Source: Mactra quadrangularis (lineage: Eukaryota; Mollusca; Bivalvia; Venerida; Mactridae). From it: 64,000 nucleotides of DNA. The position numbers and the translations under genes are program-made. The notes beneath the pieces were generated by a model. That model had not been told where the DNA came from. It saw nothing but the letters and a program-made list of their open reading frames with translations, and did no database searches. Location of the stretch: the NCBI GenBank assembly GCA_025267735.1, contig CM046309.1, positions 36,803,202-36,867,201 on the forward strand, read 5' to 3'. Positions 25,716 through 36,040 of this stretch are shown piece after piece (positions within the stretch are counted from its first letter, which is position 1; every line of letters starts with the position of its first letter).

Positions 25716-25809
25716 GGAAAAAAATATGTTTGGTTATATGACATACCCCTAAGCAGACATATATGTATACACATTAACTTGTTTCAAAGGACATTTTAAA
25801 ACGGAAATT

Positions 25810-26380
25810 CTAACAGCCTCCCATCAAGCCGACATAGGGGGACTCTATGTCGTCTTCGTCAATGAACGCAGATGGTGAGATTTTGTTTGTATTGAAAATA
25901 GGATTTACTGTGGGACGGTCGTTTGATGTGGATAAAATGCAAGGTCTGTAAGAGTAAGAGCAAGGTAGTTTGGGTCGTGGTTTGCTTTGTCTTAAACCTT
26001 GGCATAGTGTGTGATCGCGTGTGGACATTGGTTCCTTATCTAAGACGTAGCTGATAATAGGTGCAACATCACACTGACATTGTAAGCCATACATGCCCTG
26101 GAGCATGCCAATGAGTCCCTGTAGTCTTTTAAAGGTGATAACCATTCCCCTGTTAACTACGAGTTTATCCTGGAGCTTTAGATGGCCATGGCTATCAAAG
26201 ATATGGAATCTGTCCTCATCTCTGATGATAGCATAGGTGAAACACTTGATGGTTACAAGGAAACCAACCCTATTTATTGTTGGTTCAAAAGTTTCCAGGT
26301 ACTCCTGCAAAATATGTCGAGAGAAATTACCATTAAGATAATGCCAACTTAATGCTTTCCATGAGTCTTTGGACAAAATT
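25810..26380 (-). CDS. Last exon: His/Asp part of the protease-like domain and C-terminal tail
   Basis: The acceptor is CTTAATACAG at 26381-26390. The frame requires one leading base, so the previous exon must end with two bases. The open frame runs ~190 codons to a TAG at 25810-25812. It contains GFLVTIKCFTYAII, then HIFDSHGHLK, then a hydrophobic stretch (LQGLIGMLQGMYG) that would fit the end of a papain-like fold. The last ~75 residues are Pro/Ser/Thr/Asn-rich and likely disordered. An upstream TAA in the same frame lies just before the acceptor, which supports splicing at this site. Confidence 0.8.
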
Positions 26381-29300
26381 CTGTATTAAGAATAAACCGA
26401 CCTTCAAATTAACCAACCCGGGTCGATAGCGCAGTTAGTAGCGCACCGGGATTTGGAATCTCGTGCCCGATGGGGTGAGAGTTCGAATACCACCCGCGGA
26501 GATTATACCCTTCCATGAAAATTTGACAATATCGTCGATTTTCTTCATTTATTACATAATATGGAGAAGTTTCCAGTCTTGTGGAAGCGTAGGTGAGTAC
26601 TGGTTATAGACAATGGTCTAGGAAAGCTAGGTTAGGTGCGCTGGACGCCGTAAAATGACCTTAAATGTGTTGACATGGCGTTAACTCAAATAAATGAATA
26701 GATCAATTCAAATTAATCAATGAAGAAAAAAGGCTCATCTGAGCAAATTCCAATATCAACATTAATTAGACTATCAGTATGTATTCCTAGCTATGATAAT
26801 TTGGCACGGCTATGAGTACAATAAGTTCACATTAAGTTTCATATCGAGTAATAAATACTGAAATTCATTTAAATCAGACAAAAGAAAATAATTATGTTGG
26901 TCTTCAGCATAACATTGAACTATCAATAGCAGACAGTTACAATAAATACACCTCTGTAAAAAGACACAGAGTTTGTCATACACAACTTACTGAAACTTAA
27001 CGCATTAGCAGGATGAAACACAAAAGCTATATCATGTTGATGAAGACAAGAAATGATTTAAGACACGTTCAGTATTGATGAGCACAGATTTAGAGAATAT
27101 TAACAATGAAGATAAAGCTGACTCATTTTAACCATAAAACAAACGTAATACCATTTATATTGTCTCTGAAGTTTATATTGTATTTCTATTGTACAGCATT
27201 GATTGTATCAATATTGATGCAACAAGACTGTGACAGACTGATTGTGACTCCCAACTTAAGTCATAATTTAAATTCATAATGATTGTATTGTGAACGTATG
27301 GTGTGTTAAGCTTGAGATGACTCTAGACAAAAGGTTTGGGCCAACATTTTGTTAAAAAAAAAGAAAAAGTAATTGCATTTTATAGTCTAAGTTTCATGCT
27401 TACGCACGTTCACCGACTTTACAGCTATTACCCCTGGTCATTGGGCTACTGGTATCTATCTATTAATCTTTCTGGGAAGTCTTTTTACTCCGCTTATTAG
27501 TGCAGCCGACAAATTGGCGCAACGGAATTATACCACCCTTGCAAGTACCCATTTACACCTGGGTGGAGTGAAGCAATGGCAGGTAAATTTCTTGCTCAAG
27601 GAAATTAGCAGTGCCCCTGGTGGGATTCGAACCCAGGACCTCTCGATCCCTAAGTGCGCGTCCTACCACTGGACCACTGCTCCATTGTTAGTAAACTGTA
27701 GTAGATTGACGTCTTTATAAGTCATAGCATTTTATGTACAACGTTGGAACTAGGTACCCGTGATCTTGTCTGATAGTTCTTGTTTTTAACCATTTGAAAT
27801 ACACGACCGTTGTATTTAGTATAAGAACTGAACAGAGCAGAACGTAAATTCATAGGACAAAATGTGAGCTATGAAAACCATAGAAACAATTACTGACCTT
27901 CAGACTTTGAAGCCCAAAGTTTGCAGCATATTCAGATGTAAGCACTGGCACAGATTCAGTGGCAAGTCGGACTCCCATGTCTTTAGTAAAGACATTGTTC
28001 AATCTTACCATACCATCGTGAGGAAAATCGCTTATCCCAACCATACCGTCTCTTATACGGCCGAATCTCTTCATTTTCCTAAAATAATAAAAAGATATTC
28101 ACAATTCTGTGTATTTATTGTATTTTCCTTGGAATAGAAGCATTTATGGATTTGTAAACAATGTATGAAGTAATCATAAAAATAAAACAAAAAAAGTATG
28201 TAAGTCAGTCAAGTGTACACTTCAACAATAAATTAGAAAAAATAACTGTTTGTACTTTTCCATACAAGGGTTGTCTATTTGATGAGTACATACATGTAAT
28301 TACACAAGTTACGTAATTATCCCGGTTATTCGTTGGCTTCAATTTCTTTTCGAATGTATTAATCTTATTCAAGCAAAATGCCAGTTAAGTACCAAATCCT
28401 TAACAGAATCAAATTCTTTTTTAAAACAAATGTTACGGAATAAAAAGGCCATACGATATCATTGGACATCCTGTATGAATATACAAAATATGTTACATGA
28501 TTTTTAGAATGTATTAGCTTTTCATCCAAATAAACACTGCGGGAAAGTCGTTTGTAAAACATGTGTCTCTGTTGATTAATAGACATGTCGCGAGCTTAAC
28601 GCAAAGAAGTCGTAACTTAGTTTATACCTAACTTGAGTTACGACTGCTTTGCGCTAAGCTCGCGATATTTGATCAAAAAAGATTAGCGTAAAAATATTGG
28701 CAAGCACAGTGAGTATTAAACTATATCAAATTAAGCCAGTTGAAATGACAGACATCACTATACACGAATGTATAGTGCGTACAAATTGACCCCGACCTGA
28801 CCTTTATGCGAGAATATTCATTACATTGAATACGAGTGTAGTATTAAATCTCGATAACAATCGGATTATATCGTCGAGGCTCGAAAGTAACTATAACACA
28901 GGGATTAATTTTAAAGTTCATTCAAAGCGTACAACGAGTGTTTATTACACATGGACTGGACCAGATGATTATACTATGAGGCTAGCTACCAATTCAAAAG
29001 TTGTGGGTTTTAGCCCCACAACCGCCATCCCCCATCCATTTATTATCAATTATATTCAAAAATGTAAGAACACGAGTTTCCCGTTTGATTGCATTTGAAT
29101 CGTGAGTTGTTTTACATGCGTGATGTGTATACTTTATACATGTCTTATTTTATCTTAAACACGTAACGAGCCGAAGCATACAGTAGGCGTGGTATTGATT
29201 TTCGCCGGGATACGTGTAAATGATAATTAGATGCAAATGAGAAAGGTAAGGTCGGGTTCAATGTGTACGCACTATATAACATTTTGTTACATTATGTCTA

Positions 29301-32300
29301 ATCAGATACAGTTTAATACAGCAATCAAGCAGGGGCAACAACGATGGTGTTGCTATGATGATATGGAACGTCGATGTCGCATTTATTATTACCTTTATAT
29401 TCTGCATTTGTACAGCGCTCATTTCATATTGAATATATGTTCCAAAGCGCTTCACAATCATATGCATAATTAGTAAATACTTTATTTGACAATTTTTAAG
29501 ACCCAATGACTGAATTCGTGAACAAAGTGGTCTCTATAATAAGACCGTTTCGCTATTAAGACAATTGATTTTGCTGGTCTGAATAGCGGAAATTTACTGT
29601 ACGAATTTAAATGAAAATGGTTAAAAGATGATAAAATATAAAATGAAGACTAATATAAAATTTAGAAATAGTAATCAATAAAGTGCTAATAGTAGTTTAA
29701 AACCACGACAACAAAACAAGTGGATTTTTAATTTGATTTTATATACTACAATAGGAAGACTGCATACATCTAAATCATCACTTTCAGACCAAGTTTGCAC
29801 TGCATGAATAATTTACCTTAGGCGGGCATGTAAGGAATGGCCTTGTACTAAGACCTTGTTGACGTCATGTGGTCTGAAATTCTTTCCATGCTCTTGAGTG
29901 TACCAGTAGAGAATAGCAGATAGTGACATGGTGGTACATTGTAAACCAGCATATCTACCGCCCATTTGTGCTTGGTTGCAATAGCCGAACGCTACACGAG
30001 GTCCGTCTAGAAGGATAGAGGAGGAAGAAAAGATAGAAAGAGAGTAAAGATAATAAGAAAAGATGGAAAGAGAGTAAAGATAATAAGAAAAGATGGAAAG
30101 AGAGTAAAGATGAAAAGAAAGTAAAGATGAAAAGAGAGTAAAGATGAAAAGAAAAGATGGAAAGAAAGTAAAGATGAAAAGAACGTAAAGATGAAAAGAG
30201 AGTAAAGATGAAAAGAAAAGATGGAAAGAAAGTAAAGATGAAAAGAAAGTAAGGATGAAAAGAAAGTAAAGATGAAAAGAGAGTAAAGATGAAAAGAAAA
30301 GATGGAAAGACAGTAAAGATGAAAAGAAAGTAAAGATGAAAAGAGAGTAAAGATGAAAAGAAAGTAAAGATGAAAAGAAAAGATGGAAAGAAAGTAAAGA
30401 TGAAAAGAAAGTAAAGATGAAAAGAGAGTAAAGATGAAAAGAAAAGATGGAAAGACAGTAAAGATATTAAGAAAAGATGGAAAGAAAGTGAAGATTATAA
30501 AAAAGATGGAAAGAAAGTAAAGATGAAAAGAAAGTAAAGATGAAAAGAGAGTAAAGATAAAAAAAAAGATGGAAAGACAGTAAAGATATTAAGAAAAGAT
30601 GGAAAGAAAGTGAAGATTATAAGAAAGTAAAGATAATAAGTAAGTTAAGATGAAAAAAGTAAAGGCGATAGAAAAAGAATGACATAAATAAAATGTGGAT
30701 AAATGGAAAAAGACAATGAAGGAAATAATTTGTGAATAGGAAGAAAAGCGAGTAATAATTTGTTTGGGAGAATAAGGAAAATGATATTAGGGAGAAATTG
30801 TAGGACGGAAAAGGTTTGAAGTATTTAAACCTGAAGTTGGAATAAAATTGCAGATTGAGAGATTTACGAAGAAATGTCGTGTAGAAATGAATTTCAGATA
30901 GGAATAATTTGGAAGAAATACCAAAGTGGATAATAATGACATGCCTGATTGAAAGCATTAGGAATCAATGACAGGACGGAACATGAACTGTAACATATAA
31001 ACATGAATTGTAGAAGAGACAAAGAAATCGTGAACATAAACCACAGTATACGATATACTCGTACATATATAAAACTCAAACATGAAAATGTATTGACAGA
31101 AATGAGAACAAAAGAAATGAAATAAATTAACTAGGAAAACAATAGACTTGTACAATCGGGTTAGATTTAACATGTCCTGATGTTTAAGAAAGCATGGCGG
31201 AGACATACAAAGAGCGGTAGAAATAAAAGAAAAAGACGAAAACGATTAATTAGAAAGTAAGATGTTTTGAGAAGTAATTGTGACATAATATACAACAATG
31301 AAAAAACAAATACACATGTGCATTGATAATGATCTTGAAAGTACTTACCAACTCGAGCGACTCCACCTTTGCACTGAAAACAAAAAAAAGAAGAATTTAA
31401 GTTTGTTACATTCATTGCTAGTGTTGCATTATAATGACATTGTAAAATGTTCAGTGGTTTCAATTACTAAGGAAAGGTAACTCTGACAGGGCAAGATATG
31501 AAGAAGGTGAGATAGGTATGAAATGATTACTGGTTGTTATGTGTTATCTCCCCTGAATATTATCAATAATCTAGCTCTTTCACCGGGGCCCTTTTTCAAG
31601 AGGCCTTCCCCAGATGGTCTAACTTTCTGAGAAGTCCCCCTTATACAGGTAGTTCTACTTTCTTTGGTTTACCTTTCCTGAGGACTCAAAAGCCTTTTCC
31701 TTAGTCTCATCAGATGTGCCGTTCTTGGGAGAGACAGTTCTCGCCCTTAATGGGGGAATTTGCTTTTTTATATTGCAATTTCCATCGACAGTTAAGGGAA
31801 AGTCTTGGGTAAGGTACCTTCCTGACGGAGAATGCTCATCCTAAAGGAGGGAAATCAAAACTTAGGTCCAGAAAAAACTTCATTGAGACCCTTGTAAAAC
31901 TTCCCCAGTAAGGGTAGAAGTTTAACTTTCACTCATAAATATACCAGGTGTGAAACCTTGGTTAGTTCAAACTTGTCACATTTCGAATTTGAAAATACAC
32001 ATATTTAATATTCTGATAAAAATCCCGTATTCCGTAATTATATTACCGCAGTATTGTAAGTCAAACTTTTATCGTTGTAATCAGTATAACGAAATACCGC
32101 ACACATTTATTATGTCAATATTTAAATAAATACATTTGATTTCGAATTTCCTTACGTACCTTAAATGAGCATTGAGTTCATGAACAATGAGTTAATACAA
32201 TAATTTTGAAACACCATCATAGTTTAAGATCTGTACTCGAACCTTACATACAGTGTTCAGTCACTGTACGTCGGTGCCCAAGACTGGACCATTAAATTAA

Positions 32301-35300
32301 TTGAAAGAGTGGGTAATGCGAGGAACTCTTCACACCTTTCAGTGTTTGAGTCACTAGCAGTGGTTTAGTCTTGAATGTTGTGTACAGCACATATAGAATG
32401 TAATGGCATTATTTTACACCGATAATAATACTTGCCATTCTCAAACAGTACATGGACATAAAATTCGTTGTTGTCTAGTCAAAACCTCGTAACTTCCATT
32501 CAATAAAGGTAAAACTACGAGGTTTTGACTAGACAACAACGAATTATACGTGTAGCTATGATTTACTAAATGATAATCACTCAGTTTGATATTTATTTTT
32601 AAATGGAGTGTCAAATACCAAATATCAATCTATCTTTACGCACATGAACTATTATGTAGTTTGAGAACAGAACAGAACAGATACTACATATAGTTTATGT
32701 ATAGCTGATATGCAAACCATCATCTAACCAAATTAATGTAGATCTAGTTCATTTACTTAACTTTGTTCCATAAATGAAAGACATAATAATTTGAAATTAA
32801 AGCATCAGAATGAAGGGGTAAAAGTGCACAGACTTAGGTGAAATCTGATCATCAATACGTTAAATTGGATTTGAAGATGTATCAAAACTAAGACAATGTA
32901 TACATTTGTCTACTTAAAACATTTTACAGGGGGGTGGGGGCACCAGGATTTTTATTTAAGGGGGTGGGGTCCGAACTGTTTCTATGGGGGTCCAAACTTT
33001 CGAACCACAACCACATTACACACATTTTGCAGAATAATGCACAATATTAATTATAAAAACTGCATAGCCATCAAATATTAGTTAAGCACCGAGGAAAACG
33101 CTTCATGCTACTTAAGATGACATACAGTAAAAAAAAAAAACTAATGGACAGGTACATTTTGGAAATTCAAGGGGGAGGGGTCCGGACCCCCCTGAACCCC
33201 CTAGATCCGCATGTGTTTTAGACAAACTCTATGAGGACTGATCGTATACAAAGATATACTACTAGTAGTTCATAGTAAAATATATGGGCATACATGTTAT
33301 TAAAGTCTGAAGCTTAACAATTCAACTCGTAGTTTTACAATGTATGACTATTTACCGACAATTAAAATCAGATCAACTCGATTCAATATAATGTTGCACT
33401 GTCATGTAAACAGTTAAATTCAATTATAATATTCAAAATGTATAAATTTAATATTTATTTTCATTGTCATTAACATTTAGCAGAAGTACTTGTTTATGTG
33501 GTAACGAATAAAACATTCTTTTTTCAAAGACTGACATTAGAAATTGCATAGTGATTTGACCAAGTAGATAAATATTATTAATCGTCGAATAAAATAATTA
33601 TAAAGTAAAATGTTAAAGATGTTAATGATAATAAATATAAAGTAAAAAATATCTAAAACACATAATTGTCATGGTACAGTGTGTGGGAAAAATATAATGA
33701 AAAACATCATGCCATATACAACTATGTCAAGGATGACACAAAAAAGTTAAATAGTTAAACATAAATAAGCATAATGATGGGAAAATTAAATAATAATAAT
33801 GATGATATATTTTTAAAATATGAAAGTTATTTACGTAGAAGAATATTGCCAATTGTATTACGTACATCAAGATTCGTATTTCAATTTAGAATATTCATTC
33901 ACGATAACTCGTTATGCGCATCGTCGTAATCATACATATGTAATTATCATACATTGTATATTAAATCGTTAATTTAAATTGTTTAATATTATATATATTT
34001 ATTATTATATTATATACAATATTTAGTATTAAATATGCTTAATATTATAGACTTGGTACAAGGCAAACTACTAAGTCGCCAAATTTAACATGTAGGCCTA
34101 AACATAAAATACCCGGCTTAGTTACGCTTTTATACTGTACTGTACGCGAAAGAAGGAGAATTCTTAGTAGAAGCAGTAGAAAAAAAGGAGCACTGATTGT
34201 TATATTCATCAAATGAAGTTATTGTATTGTTTTGATAGCACCATAAGACATGCTATCAAACCTCCACCAACATTAGACGTCCTGCTTAGTCACGCTTTTA
34301 TATTGAAGTTTGTGTCGTGAAAGTAGCAGAAATCTTAATAAAATTGGTAAAGAACAAGTAGCACAAATTGTTACGTTTATCAAATGAATTCATGTCAATG
34401 TTATGATTATTAAAAGCATCAAAATTAATGTATTATTATTTATTGTATAATAAGGCCGCCGGCCCATACACATAGACAAAGTATACATATAGTAGACAAT
34501 GTACATAAAGTTACATAACTAGCAGACAATTTTATTTAAATTATTATTACATTATGGATGAACCACATGGTATTAACTTACTTTGGTAAGCATAGTTCGA
34601 CAATTTCAAATATTATTTAGCCACATTCTACATAATAGTTACATAAAATGATACATAATTATAAAAATCAATCACTTACATACTCATTTCTCTAATCAAA
34701 AGCATGATAAAAAAACATTGATAAATTGAGAATATTCTGATGGTTCTCATTTCCCATCCGATTAATAAAATGTTCTAATGATAAATAAGAATTACAAAAT
34801 ACAGGCAAATATTTTTGTCTTAAGTTATTATACAATGGACAACAGTCTAGCATATAAAATGTAGCTCATCCTCTAAGACTATTTCACAATAAGGACAATA
34901 TCTAAAATCACGATCTACATTAAAATGTCGACCTTTTTCAACCATTAAATCATGGAAAGAACTTCTAAAATTTGCCAAACATTTTCGAAATTTATTGTTA
35001 AATTAAAGCAACCGTGCCACAAAATTTCACTTCTACCTTAGACGCCCTGTTTAGATAGTCTACGCTTTTCGATTTAAGTTTGCGTCACGAAAGTAGGAAA
35101 ATTCTTGAGAAAATACGTTAAAAGTATAGCATTATTTGTCACATTCATTAAATGAAGTCATATTATTATAATGATGACCATTAGCATCAAAATAAAAGCT
35201 AACATTCCGCAAACATTTAAACGCTCCACCACAGACGCCCTGTTTAGTTACGCTCACCTATCAAAGTTTGCGTCGTATAATAAGGAAAATCTTTTAAAAA

Positions 35301-35466
35301 ATGTAGAAAAAGTAGTTCTTCGTACCTTGCTTGAAATTATGATGTACGGTTCATCTTTCTTCTTGTCGGTGATGTAATCCATCACTTTTTCATGAAATTT
35401 GTTTATCCGATCTTTAACTTGGTCCATAGCGACGTTGTAACTATGACGTCGTGATTCGGAATGCAT
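25810..35466 (-). CDS. Split gene for a papain/OTU-fold cysteine-protease-like protein (gene span)
   Basis: Five exons are supported on the minus strand: 35326-35466, 31349-31373, 29817-30006, 27898-28078 and 25810-26380. All have AG/GT boundaries, and the first four join in consistent phase (0, 1, 2, then 0). The protein shows a Cys in AGLQCTTMSLSAILYWY (about residue 79) and, in the last exon, HIFDSHGHLK. A Cys preceded by Gln plus an Asp-Ser-His-Gly motif resembles the catalytic Cys and His/Asp of papain-fold deubiquitinase-like proteases (OTU, or the C76 peptidases of herpesvirus tegument proteins). DVNKVLVQGHSLH after the Cys also fits that pattern. Family placement is by eye. The gene has introns and a G+C-richer 5' end, so it looks like a resident host gene, perhaps of ancient viral or transposon origin. 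One internal exon between 26381 and 27897 is missing from this model because the phases there do not match. Substrate and location are unknown. Confidence 0.7.
26417..26706 (+). mobile_element. tRNA-derived SINE (family A), nearly full length
   Basis: The tRNA-like head carries box A (TAGCGCAGTTAGTAGCG) and box B (AGTTCGAATACC). The body contains AGGTGAGTACTGGTTATAGA and GTGCGCTGGACGCCGT, and the tail is CGTTAACTCAAATAAATG. A 14-bp target duplication with one mismatch, TTCAAATTAA(C/T)CAA, flanks it at 26403-26416 and 26707-26720. A second copy is at 60913-61173. It is intronic, on the strand opposite the gene. Confidence 0.88.
26721..26775 (+). mobile_element. Fragment of the 13206-type MITE interior
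   Basis: GAAGAAAAAAGGCTCATCTG and AGCAAATTCCAATATCAACA match the inside of the MITE at 13206-13451 (GTCATCTGAGCAAATTCTAA...GTCAACATT). The terminal repeats are not preserved here. Confidence 0.6.
26780..27450. other. Intron DNA; expected location of a missing exon
   Basis: By splice phase, an exon of length 3n+2 is expected between 27897 and 26381 on the minus strand. I examined this stretch and found no block with acceptor, open frame and donor that I would defend. Confidence 0.4.
27453..27684 (-). mobile_element. tRNA-derived SINE (family D)
   Basis: On the minus strand the head reads GAGCAGTGGTCCAGTGGTAG with box B GGGTTCGAATCCC. The body contains CCTTGAGCAAGAAATTTACC and TGTAAATGGGTACTTGC, the conserved block found in several widespread invertebrate SINEs, and ends in a short ATAG tail. 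It is intronic, in the same orientation as the host gene. No clear target duplication was identified. Confidence 0.8.
27898..28078 (-). CDS. Exon 4 of the protease-like gene
   Basis: The acceptor is TTATTATTTTAG just above 28078 and the donor is CTGAAG|GTCAGT at 27897. It is 181 nt: one base completes the Arg codon split with exon 3, then 60 open codons follow. The peptide includes FGRIRDGMVGISDFPHDG and a hydrophobic/acidic stretch ending EYAANFGLQSLK. It probably forms the region between the catalytic Cys and His. It ends in phase 0, which does not match the start of the last known exon. Confidence 0.8.
28588..28665. repeat. Long near-perfect hairpin
   Basis: TCGCGAGCTTAACGCAAAGA (continuing AGTCGTAACTT) is inverted with two mismatches over ~31 bp, around a ~16-base loop. 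It is intronic. Likely a short palindromic MITE; transcribed, it would form a strong RNA hairpin. Confidence 0.8.
29817..30006 (-). CDS. Exon 3 of the protease-like gene: catalytic Cys region
   Basis: The acceptor is CCTTCTAG at 30007-30014, preceded by a very long pyrimidine tract, and the donor is CTAAG|GTAAAT at 29816. It is 190 nt: two bases complete an Asp codon from exon 2, then 62 codons, then two bases carried to exon 4. The peptide contains GGRYAGLQCTTMSLSAILYW. Q-C at the head of a hydrophobic helix is the usual catalytic-cysteine arrangement in papain-fold enzymes (inference). DVNKVLVQGHSLH follows. Confidence 0.88.
30010..30665 (+). repeat. Purine-rich minisatellite (AAAGATGAAAAGAAAGT-type)
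   Basis: Units of about 15-17 bp built from AAAGATG, AAAAGA(G/A)AGT and GATGGAAAG repeat for ~650 bp with almost no pyrimidine other than T on the plus strand. On the minus strand, the sense strand of the gene, this is a C/T tract running directly into the 3' splice site of exon 3 at 30007. Such purine/pyrimidine asymmetry can form triplex DNA. Confidence 0.92.
31349..31373 (-). CDS. Exon 2 of the protease-like gene (25-nt micro-exon)
   Basis: A polypyrimidine acceptor TTTTTTTGTTTTCAG precedes it and a consensus donor GTAAGTAC follows. Its 25 bases encode CKGGVARV plus the first base of an Asp codon. The phase fits both neighbours exactly. The small size would hide it from most predictors, but the sites on both sides are strong. 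Confidence 0.75.
31540..31950. other. G+C-richer intronic segment, unclassified
   Basis: Short related words such as CTTCCCCAG and AAGTCCCCCTTA recur in both orientations, which suggests an old inverted-repeat element. No boundaries or coding frame could be set. Confidence 0.35.
32462..32545. repeat. Perfect 30-bp hairpin
   Basis: AATTCGTTGTTGTCTAGTCA (continuing AAACCTCGTA) at 32462-32491 is inverted without a mismatch at 32516-32545 around a 24-base loop. It is intronic in the minus-strand gene. No target duplication is obvious. Confidence 0.9.
32927..33205. mobile_element. G-rich interspersed repeat, probable DNA element
   Basis: CAGGGGGGTGGGGGCACC at the left and, inverted from the right, CAGGGGGGTCCGGACCCC define G-rich ends. 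GGGGTCCGGACCCC is a perfect palindrome. Two clustered G-run pairs near 32930-32970 could form a G-quadruplex. Classification is uncertain. Confidence 0.45.
34114..34435. repeat. Two diverged direct repeats related to DNA at the exon 1 donor
   Basis: Copies start near 34114 (GGCTTAGTTACGCTTTTATA) and 34272 (CTGCTTAGTCACGCTTTTAT). Two more start near 35036 and 35232, the last ending at the exon 1 splice donor. Shared words include GAAAGTAG, AAAATTCTT and TCATCAAATGAA. They are old tandem copies, split by a LINE insertion. Confidence 0.6.
34436..35015 (-). mobile_element. 5'-truncated LINE (CR1/L2-like) 3' fragment
   Basis: On the minus strand about 100 codons match the C-terminal end of CR1/L2-type reverse transcriptase proteins as found in molluscs: FRSSFHDLMVEKGRH, then the Cys pair YCPYCEIVLEDELHF, then CPLYNNLRQKYLP and a stop at 34692-34694. 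An extra AT after ...ELHF shifts the frame. The reverse transcriptase core is absent. The 3' UTR ends in GGCCGGCGGCC...ATACAATAAATAATA. It is inserted between repeat copies of intron 1. Confidence 0.75.
35036..35325. repeat. Third and fourth diverged direct repeats next to exon 1
   Basis: GACGCCCTGTTTAGATAGTC at 35041 and ACGCCCTGTTTAGTTACGCT at 35235 begin ~196-bp copies. The final copy abuts the donor GTACGA of exon 1 at 35325. Confidence 0.6.
35326..35466 (-). CDS. Exon 1 of the protease-like gene (start codon)
   Basis: The start ATG at 35464-35466 begins a 47-codon frame (MHSESRRHSYNVAMDQVKDR...), charged and probably helical, ending DEPYIIISSK at the donor AAG|GTACGA. Phase 0 matches exon 2. 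DNA upstream (35467-35620) is CpG- and G+C-richer than its surroundings, as expected near a transcription start. An alternative first exon lies at 35499-35600. Confidence 0.7.
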
Positions 35467-35498
35467 TGTCGTCGCGATCCGACGCTATAGACGCTTAC

Positions 35499-35600
35499 TT
35501 TTCGCGGATAAATTCGACGTCGTCCGGTACTTCCGGAAACCGGGAGTAACATCAGATTTTCTTTACCGCGGATTTCAACGGTATTTTTGTGCGATTTCAT
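35499..35600 (-). CDS. Alternative first exon candidate
   Basis: An ATG at 35598-35600 opens 34 codons (MKSHKNTVEIRGKENLMLL...) that end at AAA|GTAAGC, also in phase 0. It could therefore splice to exon 2 in the same frame as the downstream ATG exon. It may equally be 5' untranslated sequence. Confidence 0.35.
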
Positions 35601-35984
35601 TACTGCCTACCAATATAACAAGGCGTTAAAATTAATGTAAACGTCCATTAATAGTTCAGATATATTCAGCGCCATTTAAGACCACAAAGGAAACAATGAC
35701 TAGTTATTTTTGTGTTATCAAGTGGTATTTGGAAGCATGTCATGGTACTATATTCAAATGCATTTTTGCATGTTCTGTTTTAAGGCATTGTCTTAGTTAT
35801 TAGAACCATATTTCATATTCATATTCTGTAAGAATGTATTAATTGTACCATTATGTGTTACATAATGTCGAAATAAATTTATCGAAATCTATATGTATTC
35901 GCCCATATTCAAATCAGACTCTGAATATTGAATGATTTGATATTTCAACGAATGACTTTACAAGGAATGCATGCCTGTTTTATG

Positions 35985-36040
35985 ACCCCAAAAATCAGTA
36001 GACTTGTGCGCAACCAACTGAACTAGCCTGGCGGCGAAGA
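35985..36040 (-). mobile_element. Head fragment of a family C SINE
   Basis: AATCAGTAGACTTGTGCGCAA and CAACTGAACTAGCCTGGCGGC match the tRNA-like head of the SINEs at 53580-53918 and 54415-55122. The body is not preserved. Confidence 0.5.

Noticed and set aside
27610..27684. Functional tRNA gene
   Set aside because: The tRNA-like part is continuous with a SINE body and its arms do not pair properly as a cloverleaf.
25810..35466. Integrated virus carrying the protease-like gene
   Set aside because: The gene has several spliceosomal introns and no neighbouring viral genes; a viral-like fold alone does not make it a virus.
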